64,000 nucleotides of DNA, from assembly GCA_963678675.1 (NCBI GenBank), contig OY783197.1:13179813-13243812 (forward strand), in the 5' to 3' direction. The stretch comes from Xiphydria camelus (Eukaryota > Arthropoda > Insecta > Hymenoptera > Xiphydriidae). Made by a program: the position numbers and the translations under genes. Positions 30,344 through 41,390 of the stretch are shown here, one piece after another. A model generated the notes under the pieces. It had not been told where the DNA came from, made no database searches, and saw only the letters and a list, made by a program, of their open reading frames with translations. Numbering within the stretch: position 1 is the stretch's first letter; each line of letters opens with the position of its first letter.

Positions 30344-30823
30344 AATACTTCAAAAATTACATTACACGAAGAAAACACCGACTTAAAAAAATTTACTGAC
30401 ACGTTTTGTTTATACCAACTATATTCCATCAGCGATCACTAGGGGGCACTGTTCGCCGGTTCGTGCAGCTTCCCTATAAACGTGCCAAATTTGAAGATCG
30501 AAAAACAGCACCATCACTGTTTCTTCCTATTTCCCCGACATCTATTGTAGTAAATAATCCGTCACCATCTGCACATGCCATAAGCACTATTGAAAAGTAC
30601 CCCTTATAATTATAAAACTTTGAATTGATGACATTGTGAAACTGACGTTCAAAGAACAATAGAGCAACTGCAATCCAACTGGTGGTTGCGTTGCGGTCGC
30701 GTTGCCGTTACTAGTTACTTTGGTGAGAACACGGCCTTAACCCGGGTGCTTGACGTGGGAGATCGAAGCTTCGACCACGGAGTTACCTATATTGCTCTTG
30801 AAATTTATAGCGATTTTATTATA

Positions 30824-31911
30824 CAGGGTGTCCGTAAAGTATGGAAACGGTTGAATATCTCGAAAAGTACGCTTCAGAACGGGAAACGAAAAAATACGTA
30901 TCCGATATTTTTTTAAAAACTATCAAATGATACCAAGATTGATCCCACACCCCAACCCTTGTGGGTGGGGCAGGGGGAAGCTTCAAAATCTTAAATAGGA
31001 ACCCCCACTTTTGATTGCATATTCGCATTCTACATTAAAAACTACTAACTTTTATTTGAAACATTTTTTTCGATTCAAGGCAGATGGCGCTATAATCGAC
31101 GAAATTCAATGTTTTTGGTTTTTGCAATTGAGAGTCGATTTATTCGATTCTGCAATACAATTGCGATAGAAATTTACATTTTTAGTCTCATACTTGATAT
31201 TTTTGTTAAAAATTTAATTTAGTTTTGCAAATTTGAAGTGCAGATGCATTCTGTACCTGGAATTCCCCGTGACGCACTAAGTTCCGTTAGAGGAAATAAG
31301 CTAATTACTCAAGGATAATCCCTTTCGGAATACATCGAGGTTCGAGGGTCCGGAAGGCCCGGCAATTAGCGGTACCTGTTTACGTGTACTCAGGTTAACG
31401 GATATCATTAAAACGGACTACTAGTGAAAGAATAGCTACGATTCCCGGAATATACCGTTCGCCGGGGGAATTTCAGGTACAGAACGCATCTGCACTTCAA
31501 ATTTGCAAAACTAAATTTAATTTTTAACAAAAATATCAAGTATGAGAATAAAAAATGTAAATTTCTATCGCAATTGTATTGCAGAATCGAATAAATCGAC
31601 TCTCAATTGCAAAAACCGAAAAAATTGAATTTCGTCGATTATAGCGCCATCTGCCACGAATCGAAAAAAATGTTTCAAATAAAAGTTATGTAGTTTTTAA
31701 TGTAGAATGCGAATATGCAATCAAAAGTGGGGGTTCCTATTTAAGATTTTGAAGCTTCCCCCTGCCCCACCCACAGGGGTTGGGGTGTGGGATCAATCTT
31801 GGTATCATTTGATAGTTTTTTAAAAAATATCGGATACGTATTTTTTCGTTTCCCGTTCTGAAGCGTACTTTTCGAGATATTCAACCGTTTCCATACTTTA
31901 CGCACACCCTG
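30824..31911. mobile_element. 1.09-kb hairpin element with CAGGGTGTCC ends
   Basis: Two arms of about 435 bp (30824-31258 and 31477-31911) are near-identical inverted copies around a 215-bp non-coding centre. Ends CAGGGTGTCCGTAAAGTATG / CATACTTTACGCACACCCTG, flanked by TA (30822-30823, 31912-31913). TA targets and these ends suggest a non-autonomous Tc1/mariner-group element. Open frames inside are mirrored artefacts. Confidence 0.8.
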
Positions 31912-31913
31912 TA

Positions 31914-32150
31914 TATCAATTAACCTACAATGTGAATAAAAACTTATCCGTTCATTAATTTTCTTATTACTATTCCATTACACCGTCTTACAATTATAGT
32001 AGAACCTCTGTTAATATTATTTTATATTAACAATATGCAAAAATATTAATTTGCTCTGTTGTACTGTATAAATGAAAGTCTATATAAACATTTGCACACA
32101 CACACACAATGTGGATTTACTTATTTCTCAAAAAACGAAATATATTATAT
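31914..32150. other. AT-rich spacer with (CA)n
   Basis: Short CACACACACACA tract near 32096. Otherwise nothing recognised. Confidence 0.4.
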
Positions 32151-32435
32151 AGGGTGAACACACCGGTTGTCGGACACTTAAGCAGACGATATTTCCAGTT
32201 CTCGGACGTATCTCTTTCTTCCTTTGTTCAAGGATAGGGGTTTTCGGACACTTAAGCAGACGATATTTCCAGTTGTCGGACGTATCTCTTTCTTCCTTTG
32301 TTCAAGGGGATACTTATATATATCTGTTTCACTAAATATCCGACAACAGGTAAGTTGTCCGGCTAACCGGTGCATTATCTATTTCATTCTCTATCCGACA
32401 ACAGGTAGTGTCCAGCTAACGGGTGCTTTCACCCT
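32151..32435. mobile_element. 285-bp AT-flanked MITE with duplicated arm modules
   Basis: Ends AGGGTGAACACACCGGTTGT and the inverted ACGGGTGCTTTCACCCT, with AT on both sides. The left arm carries a tandem 68-bp unit containing TCGGACACTTAAGCAGACG; the right arm has two copies of ATCCGACAACAGGTA. The theme of repeated CCGGACA motifs recurs in the element at 35843. Confidence 0.7.
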
Positions 32436-34363
32436 ATTGATCAATATACGAGAATTTTAATATGGTTTTTTAAACCGTTTCAGTAGATATATTTCATAAA
32501 ATACCTACATCTTTAGAACATTTCAAAAATATTTGAAATAAGATATTTAAAAAGATATATTTATAAAACGTTACAAAAATTTTGCAAATGTGAAAAGATG
32601 ACAAAGTTTTTGAAATATTTTTTAAACCTCATATGCTATATCGAATATTAAGCAGACAATATTCGCAAATATTTCAGAAATGTTTTTTTTTCATATTTGC
32701 GAATATTGCCTACTTATAACCCCAGAAGAACGAAGATGTATGTTGAATACAGACGTCGGTGATATAAGTCTCATGAAAATCAGTGTCCATCAATACGCAC
32801 GCCTAGCAGACGTCTATTCTTAGATTTCTATTAGTTTCTAATATCTCTTATATAGGAATTAAAACCGGAAAGAGCGGTATAAAATACTTCATTCTTCAGG
32901 GGTTAATACGTAAAAAGATAAGATTTTCATATAAATATAATCCCCTATCTCAGTTATGTGATATTTCCAAATTATTTAAAAAACCAAACCAAACCGCCAA
33001 TGAGTAAAGTATACATTTTATACTTATGGGCATATATCGCTACTACCCTTTCAAATAATTTTTACTAATTTTAACATGTGGAAATTGTCAGGTCCATCGT
33101 GCACCTTTTTTAATTAATATATGATTTATAAAATCCTGGGCTAAGTTGGTATAATACTTTATTAAAAATCATATTTCAATCTACGAAAAAGTATCACACA
33201 ATTTAGTTTAAAAGTCCATTAATAATACGTTAATTTAAAAAGAATGCGTGATGAACCTGGCATTTATCATATTGTAATAAGATTAGTAAAAAATACTTGA
33301 AAGTAGTAGAGATATGCCCATTATTTTATAATATTTTTGTATTATTTCTTAAATAGCTACAGAATATTTATGTGGTATATTTAGAATACCATTCTCTTAC
33401 ATTTGTAAAATATTTCGAAGAAGACGTGTGAATATGCCCACTAAACATATTTTAGTTTCAAAAACGCTTTTAGAACATTCGTTTGATGCAGCGAAACGTT
33501 TTATTTTTTGTGACAGAGACATAGCAGAAACATTTGCGCAACACGAAATACCCTACCTCTGGGATGTTTCCGAAAATGTTTCTGTTATATCATTCCGTAA
33601 CACAAATAAAATATACATTTGTATATGGTTGCAGATATGTTTTCCGAAAAACATTGTAAATTATTGTCGACTACATATCCCAGGTAGAAATATGTCCAGG
33701 TTGTGCAAGGTTGAACATTGTTACAAGGTACGTTTTGCAAGGTTAAGCTGCAAGGTTAATACAGGGTTGCTGCAAGCCTGTCTGTTCCTTGCATAGCCGA
33801 AACTGACCACTGCCCTGTACTGTTAGGCCCATATTTCATGGATCCGACACGTCGGATTGTCGTATACGACAAGTCACTCCGATTGACTATGACAAAAAGT
33901 GGTGGTGAGGTAAATCTGTCGGACCGACGGTATTTTTCGTCGTTCGAAAGTTCAGCAGTGCTCAACTTCAAGCGACGGTTTCGTACGATGAAAAATAGTG
34001 CTCGTGTATGGCCGGGTGATGGCGCGACAGCAAGCTACGTTCAACGCCACCGATGGCTATCTGAGAAATATTAGAGTTTTTGGACTGCTAAACTGCACGT
34101 CCTGGTTTTCGGTTATCAGTTATTGTGAGCACATGCACAGATTTATTCCCTTAACGTTAACACCATCTTGTTGAAATTAATTTTTGATCCTCAATAAGGC
34201 GTTACATAGGTATAACGTAAGTGTAGCAGACTACACTATAAGGCGCGTTCGTATAGGCACGCCCGGCAGCGGCGACCCTCAGAGACGCGGCCGCTTCAGT
34301 TCAAGTTCGCATGCCATAGCTGCACAGTGACGGTACTTCCTTTATTTCACTTACAACGCTAAA
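32436..34363. other. Long spacer without supported genes
   Basis: AT-rich to about 33700, then a GC-richer stretch (33830-34330). A 122-codon frame at 33428-33796 has no motif I recognise and no splice support. ATTCGCAAATATT-like inverted strings occur near 32640-32710. No other structure is confidently seen. Confidence 0.4.
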
Positions 34364-35020
34364 GGGCCCCATGCACGGTACGATTCGTCGCTTCGATCCG
34401 CCGTTTCAGACTGATCGAAACGATGAATCGATAGTGTATGTCAACATCGTTAACGATTTACTTAGTCGAAGATGATATCGGAGATCGCAACAGAAACCCA
34501 TGCGATCTTGAATATCGCAACGATAAATCGACAGTCTATGGCTCTTTGCGATCGACGATTCGATTTTTGTGGCAGTCTGACTACGTACGCGTGTGCCGTT
34601 GGCGAAACGCCGCGCTATGTATTTACCTAACCAAAAAGCTTCAAAATGGCTACATGGAGTAATGATCATTTGATCGAATTTATAGAATTATTGAAAGAGC
34701 AAGAGCCTTTATGGAAAACAAAACATAAAGATTACCATGATAACATCAAGAGACAAGCGTGTTATGATTTTCTTTTGGAAAAAATGAAAAAAATAGAGAA
34801 ATCTGCAGATATACATAAAGCCGGACCAAATTTACCGCTACATGGGTAATTAAAATAGTTCGTTTTCCATGATGGCACGTGTTTATCGTTCTGTTAAACA
34901 ACAAGTAAATGATTGATCGCAACGACCAATCGTTTCGTGTGTGAGCCGCAGTTTTGAAGCGATCGATCGTCACGATTTTCTTCAGATCGATCGAAGCGAC
35001 GAATCGTACCGTGTATGCCC
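34364..35020 (+). mobile_element. Harbinger-derived TIR element carrying a MADF exon
   Basis: GGGCCCCATGCACGGTACG followed by ATTCGTCGCTTCGAT is mirrored at the right by ATCGAAGCGACGAATCG and TACCGTGTATGCCC. Many CGATNNATCG and TCGTTGCGATC subterminal motifs lie inside both ends. The interior encodes a MADF domain, the DNA-binding accessory type found with PIF/Harbinger transposases. The target duplication is not clear because the right end abuts another repeat. Confidence 0.6.
34646..34855 (+). pseudogene. MADF (Myb/SANT-like) DNA-binding domain, first exon
   Basis: The frame begins MATWSNDHLIEFIELLKEQEPLWKTKHKDY, the standard start of a MADF domain (hydrophobic LIEFI helix, then LW...H.DY). 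It continues through ACYDFLLEKMKKIEK. At 34848 the frame meets GGTAATTAAAATAG, a plausible donor, so this may be exon 1 of a longer accessory protein. In PIF/Harbinger systems such proteins carry the transposase to the element ends. No second exon is visible inside the TIRs. Confidence 0.65.
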
Positions 35021-35599
35021 GAGTCGAAATTTTGATGCTCCCTTGGTTCTCTCTTGGAGAAGAACGACTACCTGAGAACCTTTCGGGCCCATTACAATCC
35101 AGGCAGTTTTGGTGCTCCACTGCTGCTCTGTACGTGCAGTTATTTCCCGATTTGCACGTTGGGAGCATCAGAGGAGTAGCAAAACCAAATTCTCTTAGAT
35201 ACTCCCGTAGTCCTCCGTTGGAGAACTAAATTTTCTAAGGTACTCCCGTACCCCAGTCGAAATCCGAGAACTGAAAGATCACCGAACCTTCCTTTTCCGC
35301 CACAGGTCTAAAGCTTACCTACCTTACCGACTCTGCCCTTTCCACGCTCTTTCTCTCTTGCTTATCTTCCTCCTCACCGCTTCACTTAACCTCACTTTTG
35401 ACTTTTCCTCGCTTTTCCTAATTTCCTATCGTTACCCTCCCTTTCCCAACAAACCCTTATAATCTATCCTTTAACTCTTTCTCTCAGCTTTCTATCTATA
35501 CCCTATACTACTCTTGCACTCTCTGTTGATCGCACTTATTACAATTTTTCGTCTGACAACTTCCAACGCATGTTCTCACCATTCAACCTCCTGCAACCA

Positions 35600-35795
35600 A
35601 GTCCTGATTTACTATAATAATCTGTGCTTTTTAATAAACAGTATAATTTATAACTTGCTCAACATACTCTAGAAACTCGAAATCAAATAATTTATTGATT
35701 TAATAATTGAACAAATTACAATTCTTGCCCATTTATTCACAAATAAATGTTCAAGTCTCTACCTATACCTATGCAGGAGACCGAAATTTTTCTAA
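35600..35795 (+). repeat. Dispersed repeat shared with 59345-59545
   Basis: ATAATTTATAACTTGCTCAA, then CATACTCTAGAAACTCGAAA through GCAGGAGACCGAAATTTTTC matches the later copy in the same orientation with scattered differences. Non-coding. Confidence 0.75.
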
Positions 35796-35842
35796 CTCCC
35801 TAAATGTATTCCGTTGCTACTTACAGAGCTCTTTCACAAGTA

Positions 35843-36071
35843 AGGAAAAAGCACCAGTGGCCGGACACGTCCCAATATCCGGACATTTTATGTATAACAC
35901 TGACTATTAAATGTGGTAAAAAGAATCAATTACTGAGAAAGAATCTTCAATAAATTGGGAACGCCCATGACAAATTCCATCTAGTAAGAACACTCAACCA
36001 AATCTGCTACATATATTTTTATGGGTGTTCGGATACTGGTCTTAACCGTCCGGCCACTGGTGCTTTTACCT
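35843..36071. mobile_element. 229-bp TA-flanked MITE (AGGAAAAAGCACCAGTGGCC)
   Basis: Ends AGGAAAAAGCACCAGTGGCC / GGCCACTGGTGCTTTTACCT with TA on both sides. The terminal GGCCGGAC motif recalls 32151-32435. Confidence 0.72.
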
Positions 36072-36310
36072 TAGGTACCGCAAAATCTAATACAAGCTCC
36101 ATGTTTTCATGTTACGATCAGTTGCCAGTCATATGTATCAATGCCAACTAATGATAAAGAATTAGAATAAATTGTAATTCATTGTAATTTTTTTTCATTA
36201 AAAATATGAAATTTTAGTTCATGTATTGTATATCTGTGGCTGTTTATTTTGTATTACTGTCTACCACAAATATATAGGTAATTAATGTACCTATAGCTAA
36301 TGAGCATGCC

Positions 36311-36465
36311 AGTCGAAAATTTTCTAAGTCCATCGGGTGCGACAATCGAAAATTTTCTAAGTCCATCAGGCGCCACAGTCGAAAATTTTCTGTCCATCGG
36401 GCGCAACAGTCGAAAATTGTCTAAGTCCATCGGACGCGACAGTCGAAAATTTTCTAAGTCGGATT
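36311..36465 (+). repeat. Minisatellite, five ~33-bp units
   Basis: Units of the form GTCGAAAATTTTCTAAGTCC + ATCGGGTGCGACA repeat in tandem with small changes. The open frame across it encodes SPSGATVENFL repeats only because the unit is a multiple of three. Confidence 0.85.
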
Positions 36466-36510
36466 TCGACTCGGGTAGAGAAGCAAAAGAGTCGTTATAG
36501 AGTATTAAGG

Positions 36511-36630
36511 AGAAGTACAGAGAACCAAGGGAGAACCAATATTACCGACTGGAGAATTACGGAGCACCAAGGGAGAACCAATACTGCCGACTGGAGAAGG
36601 ACGGAGCACCAAGGGAGAACCAAAATTTCG
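36511..36630 (+). repeat. Minisatellite, three ~43-bp units
   Basis: ACCAAGGGAGAACCAATA + TTACCGACTGGAGAA + ACGGAGC repeats three times, directly before the inverted CAAAATTTCGACTCGGG end. Confidence 0.8.
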
Positions 36631-36780
36631 ACTCGGGTGGGGCCCTTTACAACTGTCATCGGTCGGGCACGTGCCACTTTCCTCTAGACTCGGTCTTTCT
36701 TCTGACGCCATTGGTCCTTCTCCCTACTCCCTAGGCGAACTCTAGCGACAGTGCATTTCCGTTATCGCTTATTAAGCGTA

Positions 36781-38080
36781 CCGTAAGATGGTGAGACTTT
36801 GCAACAGGGGGGTGACTTTACACAGAATGAAACATTTTTAATTATTTAAATAAAACTAAATCTGGCAACATTGGGATTATTCAAGGGGAGAAATGGTAGG
36901 AGATGTTTGAGTTTGGAACTCTGTAAAACAAGTAAACCGTCTAGTTCTGCACCCGACGGCGTAGCATGCGTGTTTTTTCAGTGCGGTGTACTGCGTAGTT
37001 TCATATAAGGTGAATGTTAAGATATATAACAGAAAAACTGTGGGGCATATTTATTTCCCAGATATATATATATATATATATAGTGTAGTGGATGTAATTA
37101 TCCTTCCTAAAAGCCGGTAAGTCATGTGCCAAACTGTATTATAAAGTATTATTTTTAAAAAACTCATTTTTCGTTTAATGGTGAGACTACACATTTTTTT
37201 TCATTTTTTCAAAAATGGGTCGTTCCTACAAAAGAAGAGTTGGCAGCAGTCCATATCGCAATTATACCTATAAAGACTTGGAAACGGCCGTTTTAGTCAA
37301 TAAAATTCAAGAAAATGTCATATAGAGAAGCCAGTAAGAAGTTTAAAATTTGCTGGAAAACGATTTGGAATAAAGTTAATTAAAAGCGTGAAGGGAAAAT
37401 TGGAGGTTAAACGCTGCTAACAGAAGTTAAGGAGAGACATTTAGTGGACATTGTTTTAGCTGCTGCAGAATTTGGCAGTCCCCTTACAGCTTTAGATCTC
37501 CGTATAGTGGTCAAACGATATTTAGATAAAGTTGGAAAAAGCATTCGCTGATTTGAAAATGACATGCCAGGGGTAGATTGGGTGGCCAAATTCTTGGAAC
37601 GCCATAAGGATAAATTAAACCAACGAAGTTGTCAGAATATCAAAAGGTGTCGGGCACGGAAAACAGAAGAGGAAATGAACCAGTATTTTTCGAATTTAGA
37701 GGAGTTTTTAAAATAATTTTTCAGTTTTTTTTTCTTGTAAAAAAGTGCTTACCTTAGGTACTTACTTATACCTTAGGTACTTAGGTTACTTTAAAAACGT
37801 ATTTACTGTGTAGTGCAGCTCCATATAAGCACCTACGTTGAGATATCTGCAACTTTAAATGCCTGTGTAAAGTATCACCATTGCAGGGTGACTTTACGCA
37901 CTTTCTAATTAAGTTAAAAAAATCTTCTTGAATATATACTGGATATTACCCCTCAGCTTTGGATAAAAATAGATTAACTGTAATATACATATTAGCCCTA
38001 TGTAGGTACACCAGACATTGATTATGGATGATTCATTCGAATATATGTCAAAAATGTTGCAAAGTCTCACCATCTTACGG
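36781..38080 (+). mobile_element. Pogo/Tigger-like DNA transposon relic
   Basis: 1300 bp with TIR CCGTAAGATGGTGAGACTTT / AAAGTCTCACCATCTTACGG and TA on both sides (36779-36780, 38081-38082). The interior encodes the N-terminal half of a CENP-B-type transposase. A (TA)n tract lies near 37067. The catalytic half is deleted. Confidence 0.85.
37215..37716 (+). pseudogene. Pogo-like transposase, HTH_Psq + CENP-B-type DNA-binding half
   Basis: ATG at 37215 encodes MGRSYKRRVGSSPYRNYT and DLETAV, the usual psq-type start. A frameshift near 37315 moves to MSYREASKKFKI, a helix-turn-helix. Stops interrupt near 37380 and 37408, then EVKERHLVDIVLAAAEFGSP, LTALDLRIVVKRYLDKVGK, DMPGVDWVAKFLERHKDKL and QNIKRCRARKTEEEMNQYF follow, the CENP-B-type second DNA-binding domain, to TAA at 37714. 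The DDE domain is missing. At least one frameshift and three stops. Family placement is confident from motif order. Confidence 0.8.
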
Positions 38081-38302
38081 TACCCTATTTTCCGTCTAAT
38101 AAGGTATCACGTTAACGTTTAATAGCGTAATCGGTTATTATGAAGCCACTGCGCATGCTCACCATGACGTTTTACGTTTTACGTTCTAAAATTAAGGAGC
38201 TCAAGAACTCCCTATTGACTACGTCTCCACCGTACGCTTAAAACCGATTTGTCTAAACCGACCTTTAGTAAAGGTAGTTTTAGTGTCGATGGAGACGCCT
38301 TA

Positions 38303-38963
38303 AGCCGGAAACAGACTGAGCTCACGTCACGTGAGCTCACGTGCTATCACGTTGTCATGATTTAACTGTGATGGCATGCTTAGAAACACACTACTATCAC
38401 GTTTTATGATAGCCTTGTTCGCAGAGCAGTCACAAACCGTTGGCAACTGATCTATGCATGCACAGTTTGGTAAAAGCGTCGTTCACAAGAATTGTGAACT
38501 TTATAAATTTAGTTCGACTAATTTCAGATATTTGATAACTAACCTAACTTTTTATACGATACAACCCAATTGTTAAGTTAATAAAACTTTTGAAGCATAC
38601 GTTATTCTTTTTTTTTCTGCTTGGCGAATATGATGATCACGATATTCAGGCAATCCATGATTGTATAAAACAGTATATTCTCTGACTTTTTCTATTAAAA
38701 TCTCATCCATTTTCAAACATAAACAACACAACTTCAACAAAACCGCATAAACGAGAGCTCACGTGAGAAGAAAATGTATGGATAGGCAGAAGACAATCAC
38801 ATGCTAGCACGCGTGCGGTTGGCGATGTAACGTAATACGCGTGAGGTGACTTCAGTGTGGTTCTGATGTATTAACATACTATGTAAAACAGCGCTCCACA
38901 CTTTTCGTTTGTAACGTGAAAGCACGTGAGCTCACGTTACGTGAGCTTAATCTGTTTCTGCCT
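38303..38963 (-). mobile_element. TTA-flanked Harbinger-type element with MADF exon
   Basis: TIR of about 46 bp (AGCCGGAAACAGACTGAGCT, CACGTCACGTGAGCTCACGTG) mirrored at 38915-38963, with TTA on both sides (38300-38302, 38964-38966). 661 bp. A short MADF-like exon lies on the minus strand. The terminal region has repeated GAGCTCACGTGA palindromes. Confidence 0.8.
38600..38710 (-). pseudogene. MADF domain first-exon fragment
   Basis: Minus-strand ATG at 38710-38708 opens MDEILIEKVREYTVLYNHG followed by LPEYRDHHIRQAEKKR, the first two helices of a MADF domain. The frame decays in a run of A near 38610. With 34646 this is a second MADF remnant inside a Harbinger-type TIR pair. Confidence 0.6.
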
Positions 38964-39391
38964 TTATTAGCCTATTTTAAGCTTGCAATAACAGACAGAT
39001 ACCAGGTTCGCGCGTCAAGGCGAATACAAGGCGAGTACAAGGTTATGCCGGCAGCTTAGCGAATAGGGATCGTGCAAAAACTATAGAGAGAGTTGTAGCA
39101 TCGATGCTTGCACTACATCTGGCGATTATAAGAAGTTAAGGGATACCTTTTAACACGGGGAACATAGGATAAGAAAAGTTAAAAATGTTAAAAATACTAA
39201 GGCATGGATTTTTGCCAATATAAAATACCCCCACTCTGAAGGCCAAAATAAAGATAAAGGTGAAAAACTGTTTCACTCGGGTCATGTATTCAATGTTGAA
39301 GAGATAAATAATCCCGAAACACAAAAAGTAACCATAACCTCAAAAGTTGTAGCTCTGGGCCCCCTTTCTCGAGTCACTCGCAAAGTTACGT

Positions 39392-39480
39392 ATACGCATC
39401 TTAACGAATAGACCAATCAGGATCAAGTATTCCGTTGTGGTGGGGGTCCTGATTGGTCTATTCGCGAAGATGCGTATTGG
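39392..39480. mobile_element. 89-bp hairpin MITE (ACGCATCTTAACGAATAGAC)
   Basis: ACGCATCTTAACGAATAGAC + CAATCAGGA is inverted as TCCTGATTGGTCTATTCGCG + AAGATGCGT around a 30-bp loop. Confidence 0.7.
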
Positions 39481-41135
39481 GATCTGACATGGGGGAGGAG
39501 CTTAGTTCGAAAAATCCAATATGGCCGAAATGAGTATACTACCGCTACAGAGTGTTATGGGAGTGAAGTCATTATTTATTGTTTTGGCACGCGCAGGGCT
39601 CCGCAAATCCTTCCCAACTTTCACTAGACTCGCGGGAGGGCATGAGCACCCTTTGCCCTCCATTATCGTCCAGGGTTGACCTCCCATAAATTCAGCCTTC
39701 GAGACGCGCATATGTCTGTCCCTGGACGGGCGCATCACGGAACGTCGACATATCTGCGCACAACCCCGGAGTCTTTTTCACATTTTTACTCTTCCACTTT
39801 CTAGAAACTTTCTTCTCACATCGTGAAATGGAAAAAACCCGACCTTGTGCCGAAGCATACCCCTTCCTTGCGAGCCGTTTCCCGGCAGTCGTGAAAAATT
39901 CGTTCTCGTGTTCGTATCTCCTGCTCCTCACTTGCGCAAGCATCGCACTCATTCTAAGTGTTCCCGGACATTCGTTCTAAACCCGAAAATATAATCTACG
40001 TATTTACCAAACTACAACCCTCTCTCTCCAGTTTCTTCGCTTTTGTCTACTCCTTCGTCGCAACAGCGTTCTTTCCTGGATTCCGATTCCATTCCCTTTC
40101 TCTCCACAAACTATTTTATGTTTGGTCTTCCGAATATTTACGAATGGCTTTAACTATGAACGCGATTTGCTCTTGGGCAGGTATCTTACACCTTCCATTT
40201 TTCTATTAATTCAACATATGAATAAGGTATAGTTTTTAATAATATAATAATGTTCTGTTCGCTCCGAGGTTTTTGAACGTACTGGACGCTCTTCGACCAG
40301 GAGCTTGTTCTATGACTTTTTTAGTTTTCTTTTACGACCGGGGGTTTTAGTGCTAACTACGCAACACGAAGAAATTTCCAGGGAAATGCGGAAGATAGGA
40401 TTAAGTATTGTTAATCCCGAGGAAACTCCAGTGCTCGGTTCCTATGTCCCGGCCGACGTACATGTACACGTGACCCTGTAGCATTGAGGAACTTTCCCGG
40501 ATCTAAATTATGACTCAAAGGGTCCCAAGGAGTGTCGAATTTTTCCCCCGCACCGATCTAGGGCCCAAATGCGAGAAGCATTTGGGCGAATACCTACGCG
40601 ACACACATACATACATTAATCCAATATCAGTCACTCGCTAACCCACTAAACGGTATACTATAGGAATAGTTTTACTTCTCGTCACCAGACGGCGTATCGA
40701 GACATATCGGATCCCAATACGTTTCTCTTGCGAGTGACTCGAGAAAGGGTCCCCAGACCACAGTCTCAAAAGCTTATGACATTCGTTTATCACGCTTCCA
40801 TGCCCGATGAACGCTAGCAGTGGGGAATTTGTAAAATTTAATTTGTCCACTAGACGGTTTTTCATGATTCCCGGCACTTCGACAATTTTTAATGTAACAT
40901 ACGTGATACGATGTACGCATACTGATATTAATTATTTTTCCAAATAATTAATATTTCAACAATTAAAAATTTCTCACATATGAACACTTGTAAAATTTTC
41001 TCACAAAAATTCTAATTATATTGCCATCAGGTGGCGTAGCAATCGTCATGCACGGTCCCTATAGATGTCATAAAAATCACGGCGTGGCGTGCGCATCGCT
41101 TCAGCTGTCTACTGGAGAAGCGTTAACGCTTCCAC
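39481..41135. other. Unassigned moderately GC-rich stretch
   Basis: 39500-40900 is less AT-rich than its surroundings and free of obvious inverted repeats. Open frames at 39502-39952 (minus), 39958-40209 (plus) and 40638-40877 (minus) show no motif. It may be an unrecognised LTR or other element body. 40900-41030 is AT-rich. Confidence 0.35.
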
Positions 41136-41274
41136 CCATCACACGTGAAAAAACGTAAGCAGTAACAGTAAGGATTGACCAATCAGAAATACTATTCTTA
41201 CGGAATTATGCTTAAACAGGCTTTCTGATTGGTCAATCCTTACTGTTACTGCTTACGTTTTTTCACGTGTGATG
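41136..41274. mobile_element. 139-bp hairpin MITE (CATCACACGTGAAAAAACG)
   Basis: CATCACACGTG and AAAAAACGTAAGCAGTAACA + GTAAGGATTGACCAATCAGAAA are mirrored to 41274. One arm recurs alone at 14628. Confidence 0.78.
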
Positions 41275-41390
41275 GCCTTTAGTCCTTACATTGAGGTTAG
41301 CTGGCAGTAGCGTCTATAGGCGGTGAGCGAATTTACTACTAGCGCCACCATCGGTGATTCTGTAAAGTTTCCGCGGGAGTGAGTTAACTA

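Larger units (their letters stand above)
29176..30475 (+). mobile_element. ISL2EU-type element, copy 1 (internal deletion), inserted in HARBI1-like gene
   Basis: Termini AGGGAAGCTGCACC / GTGCAGCTTCCCT with AT on both sides (29174-29175, 30476-30477); a 2-bp AT duplication is typical of ISL2EU. Its outer parts align with copy 2 (41719-46203). It keeps the 5' part of the THAP transposase on the plus strand and the 5' part of the SWIM/YqaJ ORF on the minus strand; the middle is deleted. Inserted in an AT within the HARBI1-like coding region. Confidence 0.82.
28650..30659 (-). pseudogene. HARBI1-like (DDE_Tnp_4) transposase relic, interrupted
   Basis: The upstream piece (30659-30478) contains YNYKGYFSIVLMACADGDG, TTIDVGEIGRNSDGAVFRSS and LARL. 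After removal of the ISL2EU element and one AT, the frame continues at 29175 with SGILELPQPKPL, FSADEAFPQKYIIRPYS and VFNYRLSRGRKSV, then an AACVLHNFI segment near the end. These are the middle and C-terminal motifs of HARBI1-type transposases, including the second catalytic Asp (ADEAFP). The N-terminal part with the first Asp is deleted, and the expected Glu after RGRKSV is not seen, so it cannot be active. It would have cut and pasted TTA-flanked elements. Confidence 0.8.
27005..30736 (-). mobile_element. PIF/Harbinger element with HARBI1-like gene, disrupted by ISL2EU
   Basis: TIR GGCCGTGGTCTCACCAAAG at the left matches the inverted right end CTTTGGTGAGAACACGGCC with one mismatch. The next 20 bp also match loosely (GGCAACGCGAC). 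TTA flanks both sides (27002-27004, 30737-30739), the classic duplication of this superfamily. Inside are a HARBI1-like transposase relic and a second unknown frame, both on the minus strand. The 5' part of the transposase is missing next to the right TIR, and an ISL2EU element (29176-30475) splits the rest. Without that insert it is about 2.4 kb. Confidence 0.85.
35021..36640. repeat. Composite repeat bounded by CCCGAGTCGAAATTTTG
   Basis: CCCGAGTCGAAATTTTGATG then CTCCCTTGGTTCTC at 35017 is inverted at about 36580-36637 (GAGAACCAAGG, CAAAATTTCGACTCGGG). The interior holds pyrimidine-rich sequence, a block shared with 59345-59545, a TA-flanked MITE and two minisatellites. Family members with the same terminal motif are at 58738-59003 and near 59780. 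No coding support. Confidence 0.5.

Noticed and set aside
31419..31490. Frames and GC patch in the loop of the 30824-31911 hairpin element
   Set aside because: Too short and without motif to call a gene.
33428..33796. 122-codon frame
   Set aside because: No recognisable motif, AT-rich chance composition, no repeat or splice support.
36300..36500. Protein with SPSGATVENFL repeats
   Set aside because: Minisatellite whose unit happens to be a multiple of three. No start context, splice site or partner exon.
39502..39952. Overlapping minus-strand frames in the unassigned GC-richer region
   Set aside because: Considered as exons of a host gene, but no domain, no consistent splice sites and no conserved composition were seen.
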